Source: Gammaproteobacteria bacterium
Lineage (GTDB): Bacteria > Pseudomonadota > Gammaproteobacteria > Competibacterales > Competibacteraceae
Assembly: GCA_020047885.1 (NCBI GenBank)
Contig: JAIFNF010000185.1
Coordinates: 1-15,042 of the forward strand
DNA: 15,042 nucleotides
Reading direction: 5' to 3'
Numbering within the stretch: position 1 is the stretch's first letter; the number at the start of each line of letters is the position of its first letter. Under the pieces are notes generated by a model. The model searched no databases. It was not told where the DNA came from and saw only the letters and a program-made list of their open reading frames with translations. Position numbers and translations under genes: made by a program. Below, piece by piece: positions 1 to 7,092 of this stretch.

Positions 1-1
1 A

Positions 2-79
2 GCGCCTGCCGCCACTGAGGAGCATTACGAGAAAATGTTCGATTGGGCGAGCAATCTGTTTAGCGATACGTTCACCTGA
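2..79 (+). CDS. C-terminal end of an unidentified protein (partial)
   Basis: An open frame enters from the left edge at base 2 and stops at TGA 77-79, giving 25 residues that end in WASNLFSDTFT. I do not recognise the family. The tail is hydrophilic with aromatic residues, as is common for the end of a soluble enzyme, but it is too short to assign. It converges on the LtaS-like gene and overlaps its stop codon by 8 bases. A chance open frame of this length is possible, so confidence is low. Confidence 0.35.
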   Translation, partial: APAATEEHYEKMFDWASNLFSDTFT

Positions 80-2051
80 GCAACGTGCTGGGTGAATCAG
101 CAGCGCTGATTTCTCCCAGCAACCCGGTTTTGAAGGCCAGGCTCGCGCCCTGATACACGCTGATGGCTTCTTCAACCGCGACCGGATCGGCAGCAGTGGG
201 CCGGGTGGTCAGCGTGTCCCAGTCCACCGCTTCCGCCCGCACCCGCTGGCCAGGTTCCAGAATAATCAGTTGGTCGTTTTCCAGATAGCCGACCGTCTGA
301 TAAGTGCTGATCAGCGCATGTTCCTTGCCGGGCGGCAACCGGTTCACATCATGACCGATAAATTTGCTGTCGTAGGACCAGTGCAGCAGGCCGAGCAGGG
401 TCGGGGCAATATCCATCTGGGCGATCAGGCGCTCATTGCGCACCGGCAGAATCAGTTTCGGCGCATAGATCAGCAGCGGAATGCGGTAACGCGCCAGGGG
501 CAGATCAGTTTTACCCGCCGCCGAGGCTTGATGGTCAGCGACGATCACGAACACGGTATGGTCGAACCACGCATGACCGGCGGCGCGCTGGAGAAAATCC
601 CCCAGCGCCCAGTCGGCGTATTTCACCGCGCCATCGCGTCCGGTTTTGGAGGGAATATCAATCCGGCCTTCCGGGTAGGTGTAGGGGCGGTGATTCGAGG
701 TGGTCATCAGATGGGCAAAGAACGGCTGGCCAGCGGTCTGATAGGCGTCAAACGTGTCCAGGGCTTCGGTATATAAATCCTCGTCGGCGATGCCCCAGAT
801 GGTCTCGTGGTGAATCTTGCCCGGATCGACCGCCAGCCGGTCGATGACGGTATAGCCGTTGTCGCCGAAGAAGGCGTTCATGTTGTCGAAATAGCCGTAA
901 CCGCCATAAAGAAAGGTGCTGGCGTAGCCCTTGGCGTTGAACACCGACGCCAGTGAGAACAGATGCGCATTCTGCGGACGCCGCACAATCGCATTGCCCG
1001 GCGTCGGCGGCAGGGCCAGCGTCAACGCTTCCAAACCCCGCACCGTGCGGGTTCCCGCCGCGAAGGCGCGGGCGAAGAACAGGCTTTCCCCGGTTAACCG
1101 GTCGAGAGTGGGCGTGAGATGGCGTGGATTACCGAAGGTCGCCATGAAGTCGGCGCTCATGCTTTCCAGCATCACCACCACGACGTTGGGCCGCAACTCC
1201 GGCCCCTGAGCAGTGACCCGATAGCGCAGATCATGCGGATCCGCGCTCAATGATTCCCCACCGGTCAGCAGCATCTCCTCACGCAGTCGAGCGTAAACCG
1301 TCTCTTCCGGCAGGGTCGAATAGAAACGCGAGTATTCCAGTTCGTTGTTCTTGAAGGCCCGCACAAATTCAAACGGGCCATTGCCGGCCAGTTCGCGGGC
1401 ATAAGTATTTTGCAAAGCCTCACGGGCGTCGCCGGATACGACGACCAGCAGACCGAAGGCCAGCAGCGCATGAACGGCGAACCCGGTCCATCGGACTTTT
1501 AAGGGCGCAGCACCGGCCAGTCGTCGGGTTACGCGCAGGTGGGTGGCCCATGCGCCCAACAGCGCCAGCCCGCCGATGCCACTGAAAATCCAGCCCGCCG
1601 GGTAGGATTCGCGGATATTGCCGATCACCTCGTTCGTGTAAACCAAGTAATCGACGGCGATGAAGTTGAATCGGGATGAAAACTCGTCCCAGAATAGCCA
1701 TTCAGCCGCCGCGTTGAAGAACAGCGCGAAGAATCCCACCACTATCATCAGGCTCACCAGCAGTGATGTGGCGCGAAACCGGATCCAGCGTTCCGGTAGT
1801 ACCGTTAGCCACAGACCAAAGGGCAGGGTCATCAGTAACGCCATCGTCAGGTCGTAACTCAGACCCAGCGCGGCCACGCGGGCGATGGTTCCCATCGTCC
1901 AGTCGGCGTCTCCGCCCACCCGCAGCGCCAGGGCCAGTCGGGTCAGAGCAAAGGCCAGCACCGTGATGAGAACGACATCCAGCACGAGGCCATAGCGCCC
2001 GGCGGAATAACTGTGGTAGATCGTGCGGTTGTCTGATTCCATAGTTTTCAA
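72..2051 (-). CDS. LtaS/MdoB-like sulfatase-family membrane protein (phosphoglycerol transferase type)
   Basis: This is a membrane-anchored enzyme of the alkaline phosphatase/sulfatase fold (LtaS, MdoB and related). Family members move phosphoglycerol or similar phospho-alcohol groups onto envelope glycans, or hydrolyse envelope esters; the true substrate here is unknown. Seen: hydrophobic segments at about residues 21-45, 55-85, 95-118, 152-170 and 190-206, then a soluble domain from about 285. Likely metal and catalytic residues are E296 (in VVMLES), T334/T336 (in GTRT) and D506-H507 (in VADHQ), with H454 also conserved-looking. The length of 659 residues is normal for the family. Numbering is from a TTG at 2051; an ATG at 2042 (M4) is at least as likely, and neither has a strong ribosome-binding site. 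The gene stands alone on the minus strand, with the IS remnant upstream. Gram-negatives lack lipoteichoic acid, so the name LTA synthase would be misleading; a role in osmoregulated glucan or another envelope modification is inference. Confidence 0.88.
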   Translation of the reverse strand: MKTMESDNRTIYHSYSAGRYGLVLDVVLITVLAFALTRLALALRVGGDADWTMGTIARVAALGLSYDLTMALLMTLPFGLWLTVLPERWIRFRATSLLVSLMIVVGFFALFFNAAAEWLFWDEFSSRFNFIAVDYLVYTNEVIGNIRESYPAGWIFSGIGGLALLGAWATHLRVTRRLAGAAPLKVRWTGFAVHALLAFGLLVVVSGDAREALQNTYARELAGNGPFEFVRAFKNNELEYSRFYSTLPEETVYARLREEMLLTGGESLSADPHDLRYRVTAQGPELRPNVVVVMLESMSADFMATFGNPRHLTPTLDRLTGESLFFARAFAAGTRTVRGLEALTLALPPTPGNAIVRRPQNAHLFSLASVFNAKGYASTFLYGGYGYFDNMNAFFGDNGYTVIDRLAVDPGKIHHETIWGIADEDLYTEALDTFDAYQTAGQPFFAHLMTTSNHRPYTYPEGRIDIPSKTGRDGAVKYADWALGDFLQRAAGHAWFDHTVFVIVADHQASAAGKTDLPLARYRIPLLIYAPKLILPVRNERLIAQMDIAPTLLGLLHWSYDSKFIGHDVNRLPPGKEHALISTYQTVGYLENDQLIILEPGQRVRAEAVDWDTLTTRPTAADPVAVEEAISVYQGASLAFKTGLLGEISAADSPSTLLR

Positions 2052-2184
2052 TTGTTCATACCGTTTTTGAGAAGGCAGCGTGGTGGGACGGGTAGGGTGC
2101 AGACATGATGGGGGTTGGAAATGAATTGGAGCTTAAAATTAAAGATTGTTACCCGATAGGCCATAACGATTTGCAGGTTGGCGA

Positions 2185-2604
2185 CTATTTCACGCCAGTC
2201 GAGCAGGCTAAACTCGGGTCATCTGCTTTTGGAGAATCAGCCATGACCTCTTTGGTGATGCCAAACACCGGTTCCGAGGTGGTTTTCCGTCGAGCATAAC
2301 GCGCTTTGCCCTCCGGGGTTTTGAGCCGATATTGCATCGCCTGCAAGGGGGGCGGGTTCTCGAGTGCCGCCGGAACCGGCACCCAGCGGGCTTCCAGGGC
2401 TTCATGGTGAGATTGACGACCCAGGGCGATCAACGGTTCCACCCCCGCGTCCACGACCCGATTCACGTGGCTCTCGCTGAAATAGCCGTTATCGGCGTTC
2501 AGACCCACGACGCTTCCCAGATACGCTGGCAACGTGGCCAACATCCGCGACTCCTCATCCGTGAAATTGACCTGATCCGTCGCCCGCGATCCCGGGATCG
2601 GCAC
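2185..2604 (-). pseudogene. IS1182-type transposase remnant with internal deletion and lost C-terminus
   Basis: The frame reads like pieces of an IS1182-family DDE transposase. It has the DQVNFTDEESRM segment that normally precedes the catalytic core, a segment with ADNGYFSE (a DDE-core aspartate region), GVEPLIALGRQSHH, and then MQYRLKTPEGKARYARRK and PVFGITKEVM. In family members about 40 or more residues lie between DEESR and the ADxGYFSE part; here they are joined almost directly, so an internal deletion is inferred. After KEVM (about base 2241) the usual GFRQF-type continuation is missing and an unrelated tail of 18 residues runs to the stop. On the 5' side the frame is closed by a TAG next to a GTG at 2604, exactly where kinase homology stops. 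It cannot encode a working transposase. It marks the junction that removed the kinase C-terminus. Confidence 0.78.
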
Positions 2605-4033
2605 CTACGGTGGTTTGCCCCCATCGGGCGAATACTTGATCGCATTGTCCAGCAGGTTGCGCACTGCCAATCCCAACCAGTGGCGGTCGATCAGCACCGG
2701 CTGATCATCAGGCGGCGACTGCACGCGCAGCTCGTGAAGATCATCCAGAACCGCCAGTCCGCAGGCCTCTTCGATCAGCGCCGACGGCGCGATCAGTTGC
2801 CGGTTGAGCGTGAAGGTCGCCAGCAACAGGCGATTCTCGGCCAGCGCGTTGTCCACCAGAGCATTCAGCCGCGCCAGCGCGATGCGAATCCGTTGAAAGC
2901 GCGGTTGCAGGCTCAGCGCGACCGGTTCCAGCCGCGCCTCCAGATTGAGAACCGCCGCATCAATCACCGAGAGCGGCGTGCGCAATTCGTGGGCGATCAT
3001 GTTCAGAAAACCCTGCTGCGCCTGCGCCTGCGTCTCGATGGTCTAGCGCTGGCGCTCCACTTCATGCATCCGCAGCAGGATGACGCAGCATCAGCGCCAG
3101 CAGCGCGATCACCAGCATGACGCTCAGCATCACGCCGGTCGCAAACAGGGTAGCCACTTCCTGGTAATAGCCGAACAGCGACGCTACTGACGCCCCCATG
3201 CTGAACCACGCCAGTCCCGCCAGCATCCGGATCAGCCGGGGATAAAAGGCTTTCGGCTCCAGGTAGGTGAGGACAAACCAGACGAACAAGGCCGGAACGA
3301 GACTGCGCAATACCCCGAGCATCGTGGGCGACCAGCCAGGATGATCCGGATAAATAAACAGTTGGTCGTAACCACTATTGGCGAAATGGAGCGCACCGAA
3401 GGCCAGCAAATAGATCAGCGCAACAAAGAAGAACGCCTGCCGCAACCACAACGCGCTGAGCAGACTGATCAGCAAAGCCGTCGCCAGCATCCCCTGAAAC
3501 AACCCCTGCAACAGATTGACCTGGACCATCGTCGCTTCAAACGCCTCGGGGGTCCATAACGACAGCGCCACCATGGTGTGACTCTGTACCCGCAGATAAT
3601 AAACGTGCGGGGTCAGCGCCAGTTCAACCGGAAAACTCATGTTCGGCCCCGCCCGATAGCGCAGCGCTACCGGAATCTGGCTTCCCGAGCGGTATTCCAC
3701 CGAATCGCCGTCTATAGTAGGCGTATAGAAACGCAGATCCTCCATATAGGGCGGTTCGGTGACCAGCCGCCAGACCGGGGACGCGACATCGGTTCGGGAC
3801 AGCGCGAACCGCAGCCAGAAGGCATCGCGGGTATAGCCCATCGAAAATTTGCCGCCGGGCAAGGGCGTAAAATCCGCCGTTCGCTGCAACACGTCGGTGA
3901 GGGTCAGCGTCCCGCCCGGATCGCGCAGGACTTCCAGATGCGGCGTCAGATTTTCCGGCCCGGTGCCGCTGACGATCAGCCCGGTTCCCGCCAATGCCCA
4001 CGAGGCCGGCCAACCCATCATGAGTAACGCCAC
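2605..4033 (-). pseudogene. Decayed 7TMR-DISM sensor histidine kinase
   Basis: The first 323 codons (4033 to 3062) give a 7TMR-DISM extracellular sensor domain (about residues 27-165) and then about six to seven hydrophobic helices (about 168-320). The frame then ends at TGA 3064-3062, while the kinase part continues in another frame. Reading that frame gives a linker ending in QAQAQQGFLN, the H-box MIAHELRTPLS (phospho-acceptor His at base ~2988) and the N-box VRNLLDNAIKYSPDGG. Three lesions are visible: a net +1 (or -2) frameshift at about 3070-3095; an amber TAG at 3045-3043 where a glutamine codon would fit; and loss of everything after the N-box (G1 and G2 ATP-binding boxes) at 2605, where the IS remnant begins. 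Starts GTG 4033, ATG 4021 and ATG 4018 are all possible. Its natural partner is probably the divergent regulator at 4034. Sequencing error could explain the frameshift, but not all three lesions. Confidence 0.85.
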
Positions 4034-4753
4034 ATGTCGATAATCCGCGTTCTGGTGGTGGAAGATTCAACGGATCTGCGTGAAGAAGTGATCGATTATC
4101 TACGATTTCGCGGTTTTACGGTGGAAGGCGCGGCCACCGTGGCGGAGATGCGCGCCTGGCTCTGGCGGGAGAACGGCACCGGGCAAATTCTGGTGCTGGA
4201 TTTGGGATTGCCGGATGGCGATGGACTGGCGGCGGCTGAACATCTCCGCAAACAGCACGGTCTGACCATGGGCATCATCATGATGACCGCCCTGGGTGAG
4301 CCGGAGAACTGGATTGCCGGCCTGACCGCTGGCGCGGATGCGTACTTGGTCAAACCGGTGAATCTGAGGGAGTTGGAGGCGCTGATTCGCCGGCTGGCAT
4401 TGCGCCTGCCGGATGTAGCGCCCCCGGCGACCATGAGCGCGGGTTGGCGACTGGACGCCAAACAGTTGCAATTACACGCGCCTAATGGCGTTGCGGTGGC
4501 CTTGACCGGCGCCGAATCGCGTATTCTGGCGCACCTCATGGCGATGCCGGGCGAGCCGCTCCGGCGTGAATGGCTCTGTCAGCAACTGGCACCCACCGTC
4601 CCTCAAGAGCAAACCCGCCGCCTGGATACGCTGCTCAGTCGGCTACGCGCCAAGGTTGAGGAGCAGACCCGCATGGCCCCGCCCATCCAGACTTTTCGCA
4701 ACCTAGGCTACGCCTTTACCGGGACGGTTCGTTCCGAAGGCGTTGCCCCGTGA
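4034..4753 (+). CDS. OmpR/PhoB-family response regulator (apparent orphan)
   Basis: This is a two-component transcription regulator of 239 residues. The N-terminal receiver domain (about 4-118) has all its key residues: acidic pair E10/D11, phospho-acceptor D56 (in LVLDLGLPDGDG), T85 (in MMTA) and K107 (in LVKPV). The C-terminal winged-helix DNA-binding domain (about 140-232) contains the typical LTGAESRILAHLM and later RNLGYAF segments. An in-frame TAA at 4025-4027 lies just upstream, so ATG 4034 is the earliest possible start; it is one base from the kinase GTG at 4033. The ribosome-binding site is weak. The kinase it most likely served is broken, so it may now be unphosphorylated, be driven by another kinase or small phosphate donor, or be on its way to decay. 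No lesion is seen in the regulator itself. Targets cannot be read from the sequence. Confidence 0.93.
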   Translation: MSIIRVLVVEDSTDLREEVIDYLRFRGFTVEGAATVAEMRAWLWRENGTGQILVLDLGLPDGDGLAAAEHLRKQHGLTMGIIMMTALGEPENWIAGLTAGADAYLVKPVNLRELEALIRRLALRLPDVAPPATMSAGWRLDAKQLQLHAPNGVAVALTGAESRILAHLMAMPGEPLRREWLCQQLAPTVPQEQTRRLDTLLSRLRAKVEEQTRMAPPIQTFRNLGYAFTGTVRSEGVAP

Positions 4754-4773
4754 AAACCCGGCAGTATTAGCGT

Positions 4774-5703
4774 TCACCCCCTGGGTAAACGGTTGACCAT
4801 TTCCTGCCGCACCGCGTCGATTTCAGCCGGAGTGAACTGGCGCTGGTCGTTGACCGTAAAGTTCACCGGCAAATTTAGCCGCTTTACAAAACTAACCACG
4901 GCCAGATCGCACAGTCGCCGCTGGGGTTGGATGCCGGAAGGCACACCGCCGCCAATTTCGCTCACCTCACCGAGCGTGCCCGTTGCCAGGGCGTGCAGCA
5001 CCTCCGGCGAATCCAGTTCCCGCAACACCGACAGCAGGAATTCCCGCTCGGCCAGTGAACCGTCAGCGCTGGTTTGCAACAGCGTCAAGCGCCCGGCCCG
5101 ATCGCCCAGCCGCGACAGACTCACCGCCACCGGTAACCGGACCGGCACGACCGGTGCCCAGGTCGCCAACTCCGTCTGCGCCTCGCCCGCCCGCTCGTGC
5201 AGCGCCTGCACGGTTTTCCGGCTGGCATCGCCCGGAAAGTAGCCGAGCAGCAACACCGCAGCAGCGGCGTCATTGCCCTGATCAACGCTCGCCCGCAGCG
5301 CCTCGCCCACTTCGGGATGTTCCGCTACTTTCAGGGGATCGTGCCGTTCATAGAGTGCCAGCGCGGCGCGGGCGCGAATATCCTGCACCGGATCGCGCAA
5401 CGCGACCGCTAACAAGGGAATGGCAGACGGATCGGTGGCGGTAGTCAGCAGCGCGACCGCCTGCAGGCGCAGCATCTCGTTGTCATCCTGTAAGTAAGGT
5501 TTTAAATAGGGAAAGACCTGAGCGCCCTGTTCGGCCAATTGCGAAATTTGTTCGTAATTGTCCTGGCGGGCAGCAACAAAAGCGGCGGTAACCTGAGCAG
5601 CAATATCATCGTTCATGGCAAGTCCTCGGGAAGGTTGCAAGGTGAGCAGGAGCATCAGGCCCAGCAGGGGCAGGATCGGTTTGGCTCGGGCGCTCATGGC
5701 CAT
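4774..5703 (-). CDS. Secreted HEAT-repeat protein
   Basis: This protein of about 309 residues starts with a signal-peptide-like stretch: basic MSARAK, hydrophobic PILPLLGLMLLLTL, and a probable cleavage site near GLA before MNDD (about residue 29). About residues 60-155 hold HEAT-type helical repeats (PYLKPYLQDDNEMLRLQAVA and the following DPVQDIRARAALALYE unit), a protein-protein interaction scaffold. The rest is helical with no catalytic motif that I can see. The mature protein would be periplasmic or exported. Two close starts exist: ATG 5703 and ATG 5697. AAGGGTGA upstream is better spaced for the second. It follows the metalloprotease gene by only 6 bases, so the two are almost certainly co-transcribed; it might bind, inhibit or help localise the protease, which is inference. 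It converges on the response regulator with a 20-base gap and no clear terminator. Confidence 0.82.
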   Translation of the reverse strand: MAMSARAKPILPLLGLMLLLTLQPSRGLAMNDDIAAQVTAAFVAARQDNYEQISQLAEQGAQVFPYLKPYLQDDNEMLRLQAVALLTTATDPSAIPLLAVALRDPVQDIRARAALALYERHDPLKVAEHPEVGEALRASVDQGNDAAAAVLLLGYFPGDASRKTVQALHERAGEAQTELATWAPVVPVRLPVAVSLSRLGDRAGRLTLLQTSADGSLAEREFLLSVLRELDSPEVLHALATGTLGEVSEIGGGVPSGIQPQRRLCDLAVVSFVKRLNLPVNFTVNDQRQFTPAEIDAVRQEMVNRLPRG

Positions 5704-5709
5704 TCACCC

Positions 5710-6819
5710 TTATGGATTCATGATGTTCGCGTGAGTCTTTAGCACCAGTTGGCCGCGCTGATCGGTAATGCCGTACATCAGCAACGGTTTGTCCGCCGCG
5801 CCGTAGAGATCGCCACAACCCAGCGTATGGCCTAATTCATGGGTCAGGGTGTCGCCGACATTCGTTCCAGCATGGTCTTCGAAAATGCAGTTCTTGCCCA
5901 ACGTGCCCGCGTCGGTATTGTCATGGTTGGGATTGATATCCTGCTCATACTCCCAGACGAAAAACACGTTGAAATCGGCGGAAGCGTCGCCCTTGGCCGT
6001 GACCAGATCCCACTCGTGCTCACTGGCGGCCACACCGGGCAGATGCGACGAGAACCGCACTACCGCGCCCAGATTCTGATTGATTTTGACACTGATCGCC
6101 CGTTGCTTGGTCACGGCGACATTCGCCTGCGGCAACAAAATATCGTTCATCGTCTTCACCCAGGCATCAATACTGCCGGTCGTGCGCGTGGTTTTATGGC
6201 CCGCGTTGTCCTCGACCAGATGGAACGAAGCCCGGATGGTTTTTTTGGTTTTAACCGCGACTTCGAGACTGGCCACCGTATTCGCGCCATTCTTGACGTC
6301 GATAAACGTGGTGCCCTTGGTTTTACCCTTGATGATTAACTCCCGCCCGCCATGGATAAAACACTTGGGTACATCTTCAACCGTAGCGATGCCGGGATTG
6401 CGGCTGACGACCGTGAGGCCAGCGGCGTTTTTCAAAACGACGGTTTTCTGTCCGCTCATGGGGACCATTTGCCAAGCGGGATTCACCGTACCGTCGAAAC
6501 CGTCCTTGGGTTTACTGTGTTCAAACGTGGGTTTCCCTGCGGGTGGCGGAGACGGCGCCGGGGTTGCACCCGGACCGGTATACGTCACGCCTAGCGCCCC
6601 CCAGGTTTTCGGCCCGACAATGCCATCCACTTTCAACCCTTTCATCTGCTGAAAAGTACGAGTGGCGGCATCGGTTTTTGCGCCAAAAATGCCATCTTCG
6701 ACTAATTTCTTGCCCTGTGGCAATTTGGGCAGAGGGACTTTCTGATTCAGCAATCCCTGTAGCACTTTGACATCCGGCCCCGTGCTGCCTTTTTGAATCA
6801 TGCGGTTCGCTGTCGCCAT
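5710..6819 (-). CDS. Modular zinc metalloprotease: peptidoglycan-binding, Ig-like and metzincin-like domains
   Basis: This 369-residue protein has three parts. Residues about 8-78 form a PG_binding_1-type domain (GSTGPDVKVLQGLLN, DGIFGAKTDAATRTFQ, DGIVGPKTWGALG). A proline-rich linker follows (about 82-97), then an Ig-like BIG_2-style segment at about 120-192 (NPGIATVEDV, then KGTTFIDVKNG). The C-terminal part carries HELGHTLGCGD (H327, E328, H331, G334, D337), a HExxHxxGxxD zinc site with Asp as third ligand as in snapalysin-like metzincins, followed by a possible Met-turn at M348 (LLMYG). It should cleave proteins or peptides, perhaps at the cell wall. No signal peptide is visible; the protein begins MATANRMIQKG. 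The start has a good ribosome-binding site (GGAG 8 bases upstream), so a missed N-terminus is unlikely. It is first gene of a two-gene unit with the HEAT-repeat protein. How it leaves the cell, or whether it does, is open. Confidence 0.85.
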   Translation of the reverse strand: MATANRMIQKGSTGPDVKVLQGLLNQKVPLPKLPQGKKLVEDGIFGAKTDAATRTFQQMKGLKVDGIVGPKTWGALGVTYTGPGATPAPSPPPAGKPTFEHSKPKDGFDGTVNPAWQMVPMSGQKTVVLKNAAGLTVVSRNPGIATVEDVPKCFIHGGRELIIKGKTKGTTFIDVKNGANTVASLEVAVKTKKTIRASFHLVEDNAGHKTTRTTGSIDAWVKTMNDILLPQANVAVTKQRAISVKINQNLGAVVRFSSHLPGVAASEHEWDLVTAKGDASADFNVFFVWEYEQDINPNHDNTDAGTLGKNCIFEDHAGTNVGDTLTHELGHTLGCGDLYGAADKPLLMYGITDQRGQLVLKTHANIMNP

Positions 6820-6938
6820 GGTCGCTCTCCACTAAAGCTGATTTGCCGGTCAATACCGTTAACTTAGACTCATCAACCTCTATGCCAATCCCGATTCACG
6901 AACAATTTAATCAGTCTTTCTCCATGCGTCCGGCGGAA

Positions 6939-7025
6939 AACCGACGCCAACCGGGTCATTCCGAACCGCCCGCTTTGACCCGTCCGGTTCAGAATAGCGC
7001 TGCGGCTGCCTCTGACCCGTCGGTT
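6939..7025. repeat. Related direct and inverted repeats upstream of the acetolactate synthase gene
   Basis: Two near-identical direct copies are seen: TGACCCGTCCGGTT at 6976-6989 and TGACCCGTCGGTT at 7013-7025, 37 bases apart start to start. An inverted relative, AACCGGGTCA, lies at 6949-6958, and AACCGACG at 6939-6946 is the inverse of CGTCGGTT within the second copy. The second direct copy overlaps the proposed -35 box. This pattern fits operator sites or competing RNA/DNA stems, but could be chance in GC-rich DNA. Confidence 0.35.
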
Positions 7026-7041
7026 GGAAAGCGTTTACAAT
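7012..7041 (+). promoter_or_regulatory. Possible sigma70 promoter for the acetolactate synthase gene
   Basis: CTGACC at 7012-7017 (4 of 6 matches to TTGACA) and TACAAT at 7036-7041 (5 of 6 to TATAAT) are separated by 18 bases. Transcription would start near 7048 and give a leader of about 45 bases before ATG 7093. No comparably good promoter was found for the metalloprotease on the other strand; TTGGCA with a weak TAAGTT at 16 bases is the best seen there. Confidence 0.4.
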
Positions 7042-7092
7042 GGCGCATCGCTTCTTTGACCCCTTTTTCGCCCTCTTGCCCAAGGTATCCCC

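Noticed and set aside
2105..2299. Plus-strand open frame of 64 codons
   Set aside because: Its second part is antisense to the transposase remnant, it lacks a clear ribosome-binding site, and no family is recognised.
3062..3100. Programmed frameshift joining the sensor and kinase halves
   Set aside because: An in-frame TAG follows at 3045-3043 and the ATP-binding end is missing, and no slippery site was seen; decay is simpler.
2332..3120. Plus-strand open frame of 262 codons
   Set aside because: It is antisense to the kinase and transposase remnants, with an arginine- and glutamine-rich translation typical of a shadow frame.
6975..6995. TTGACC at 6975 as a -35 box for ilvB
   Set aside because: No acceptable -10 lies 16-18 bases downstream; CAGAAT is only 9 bases away.
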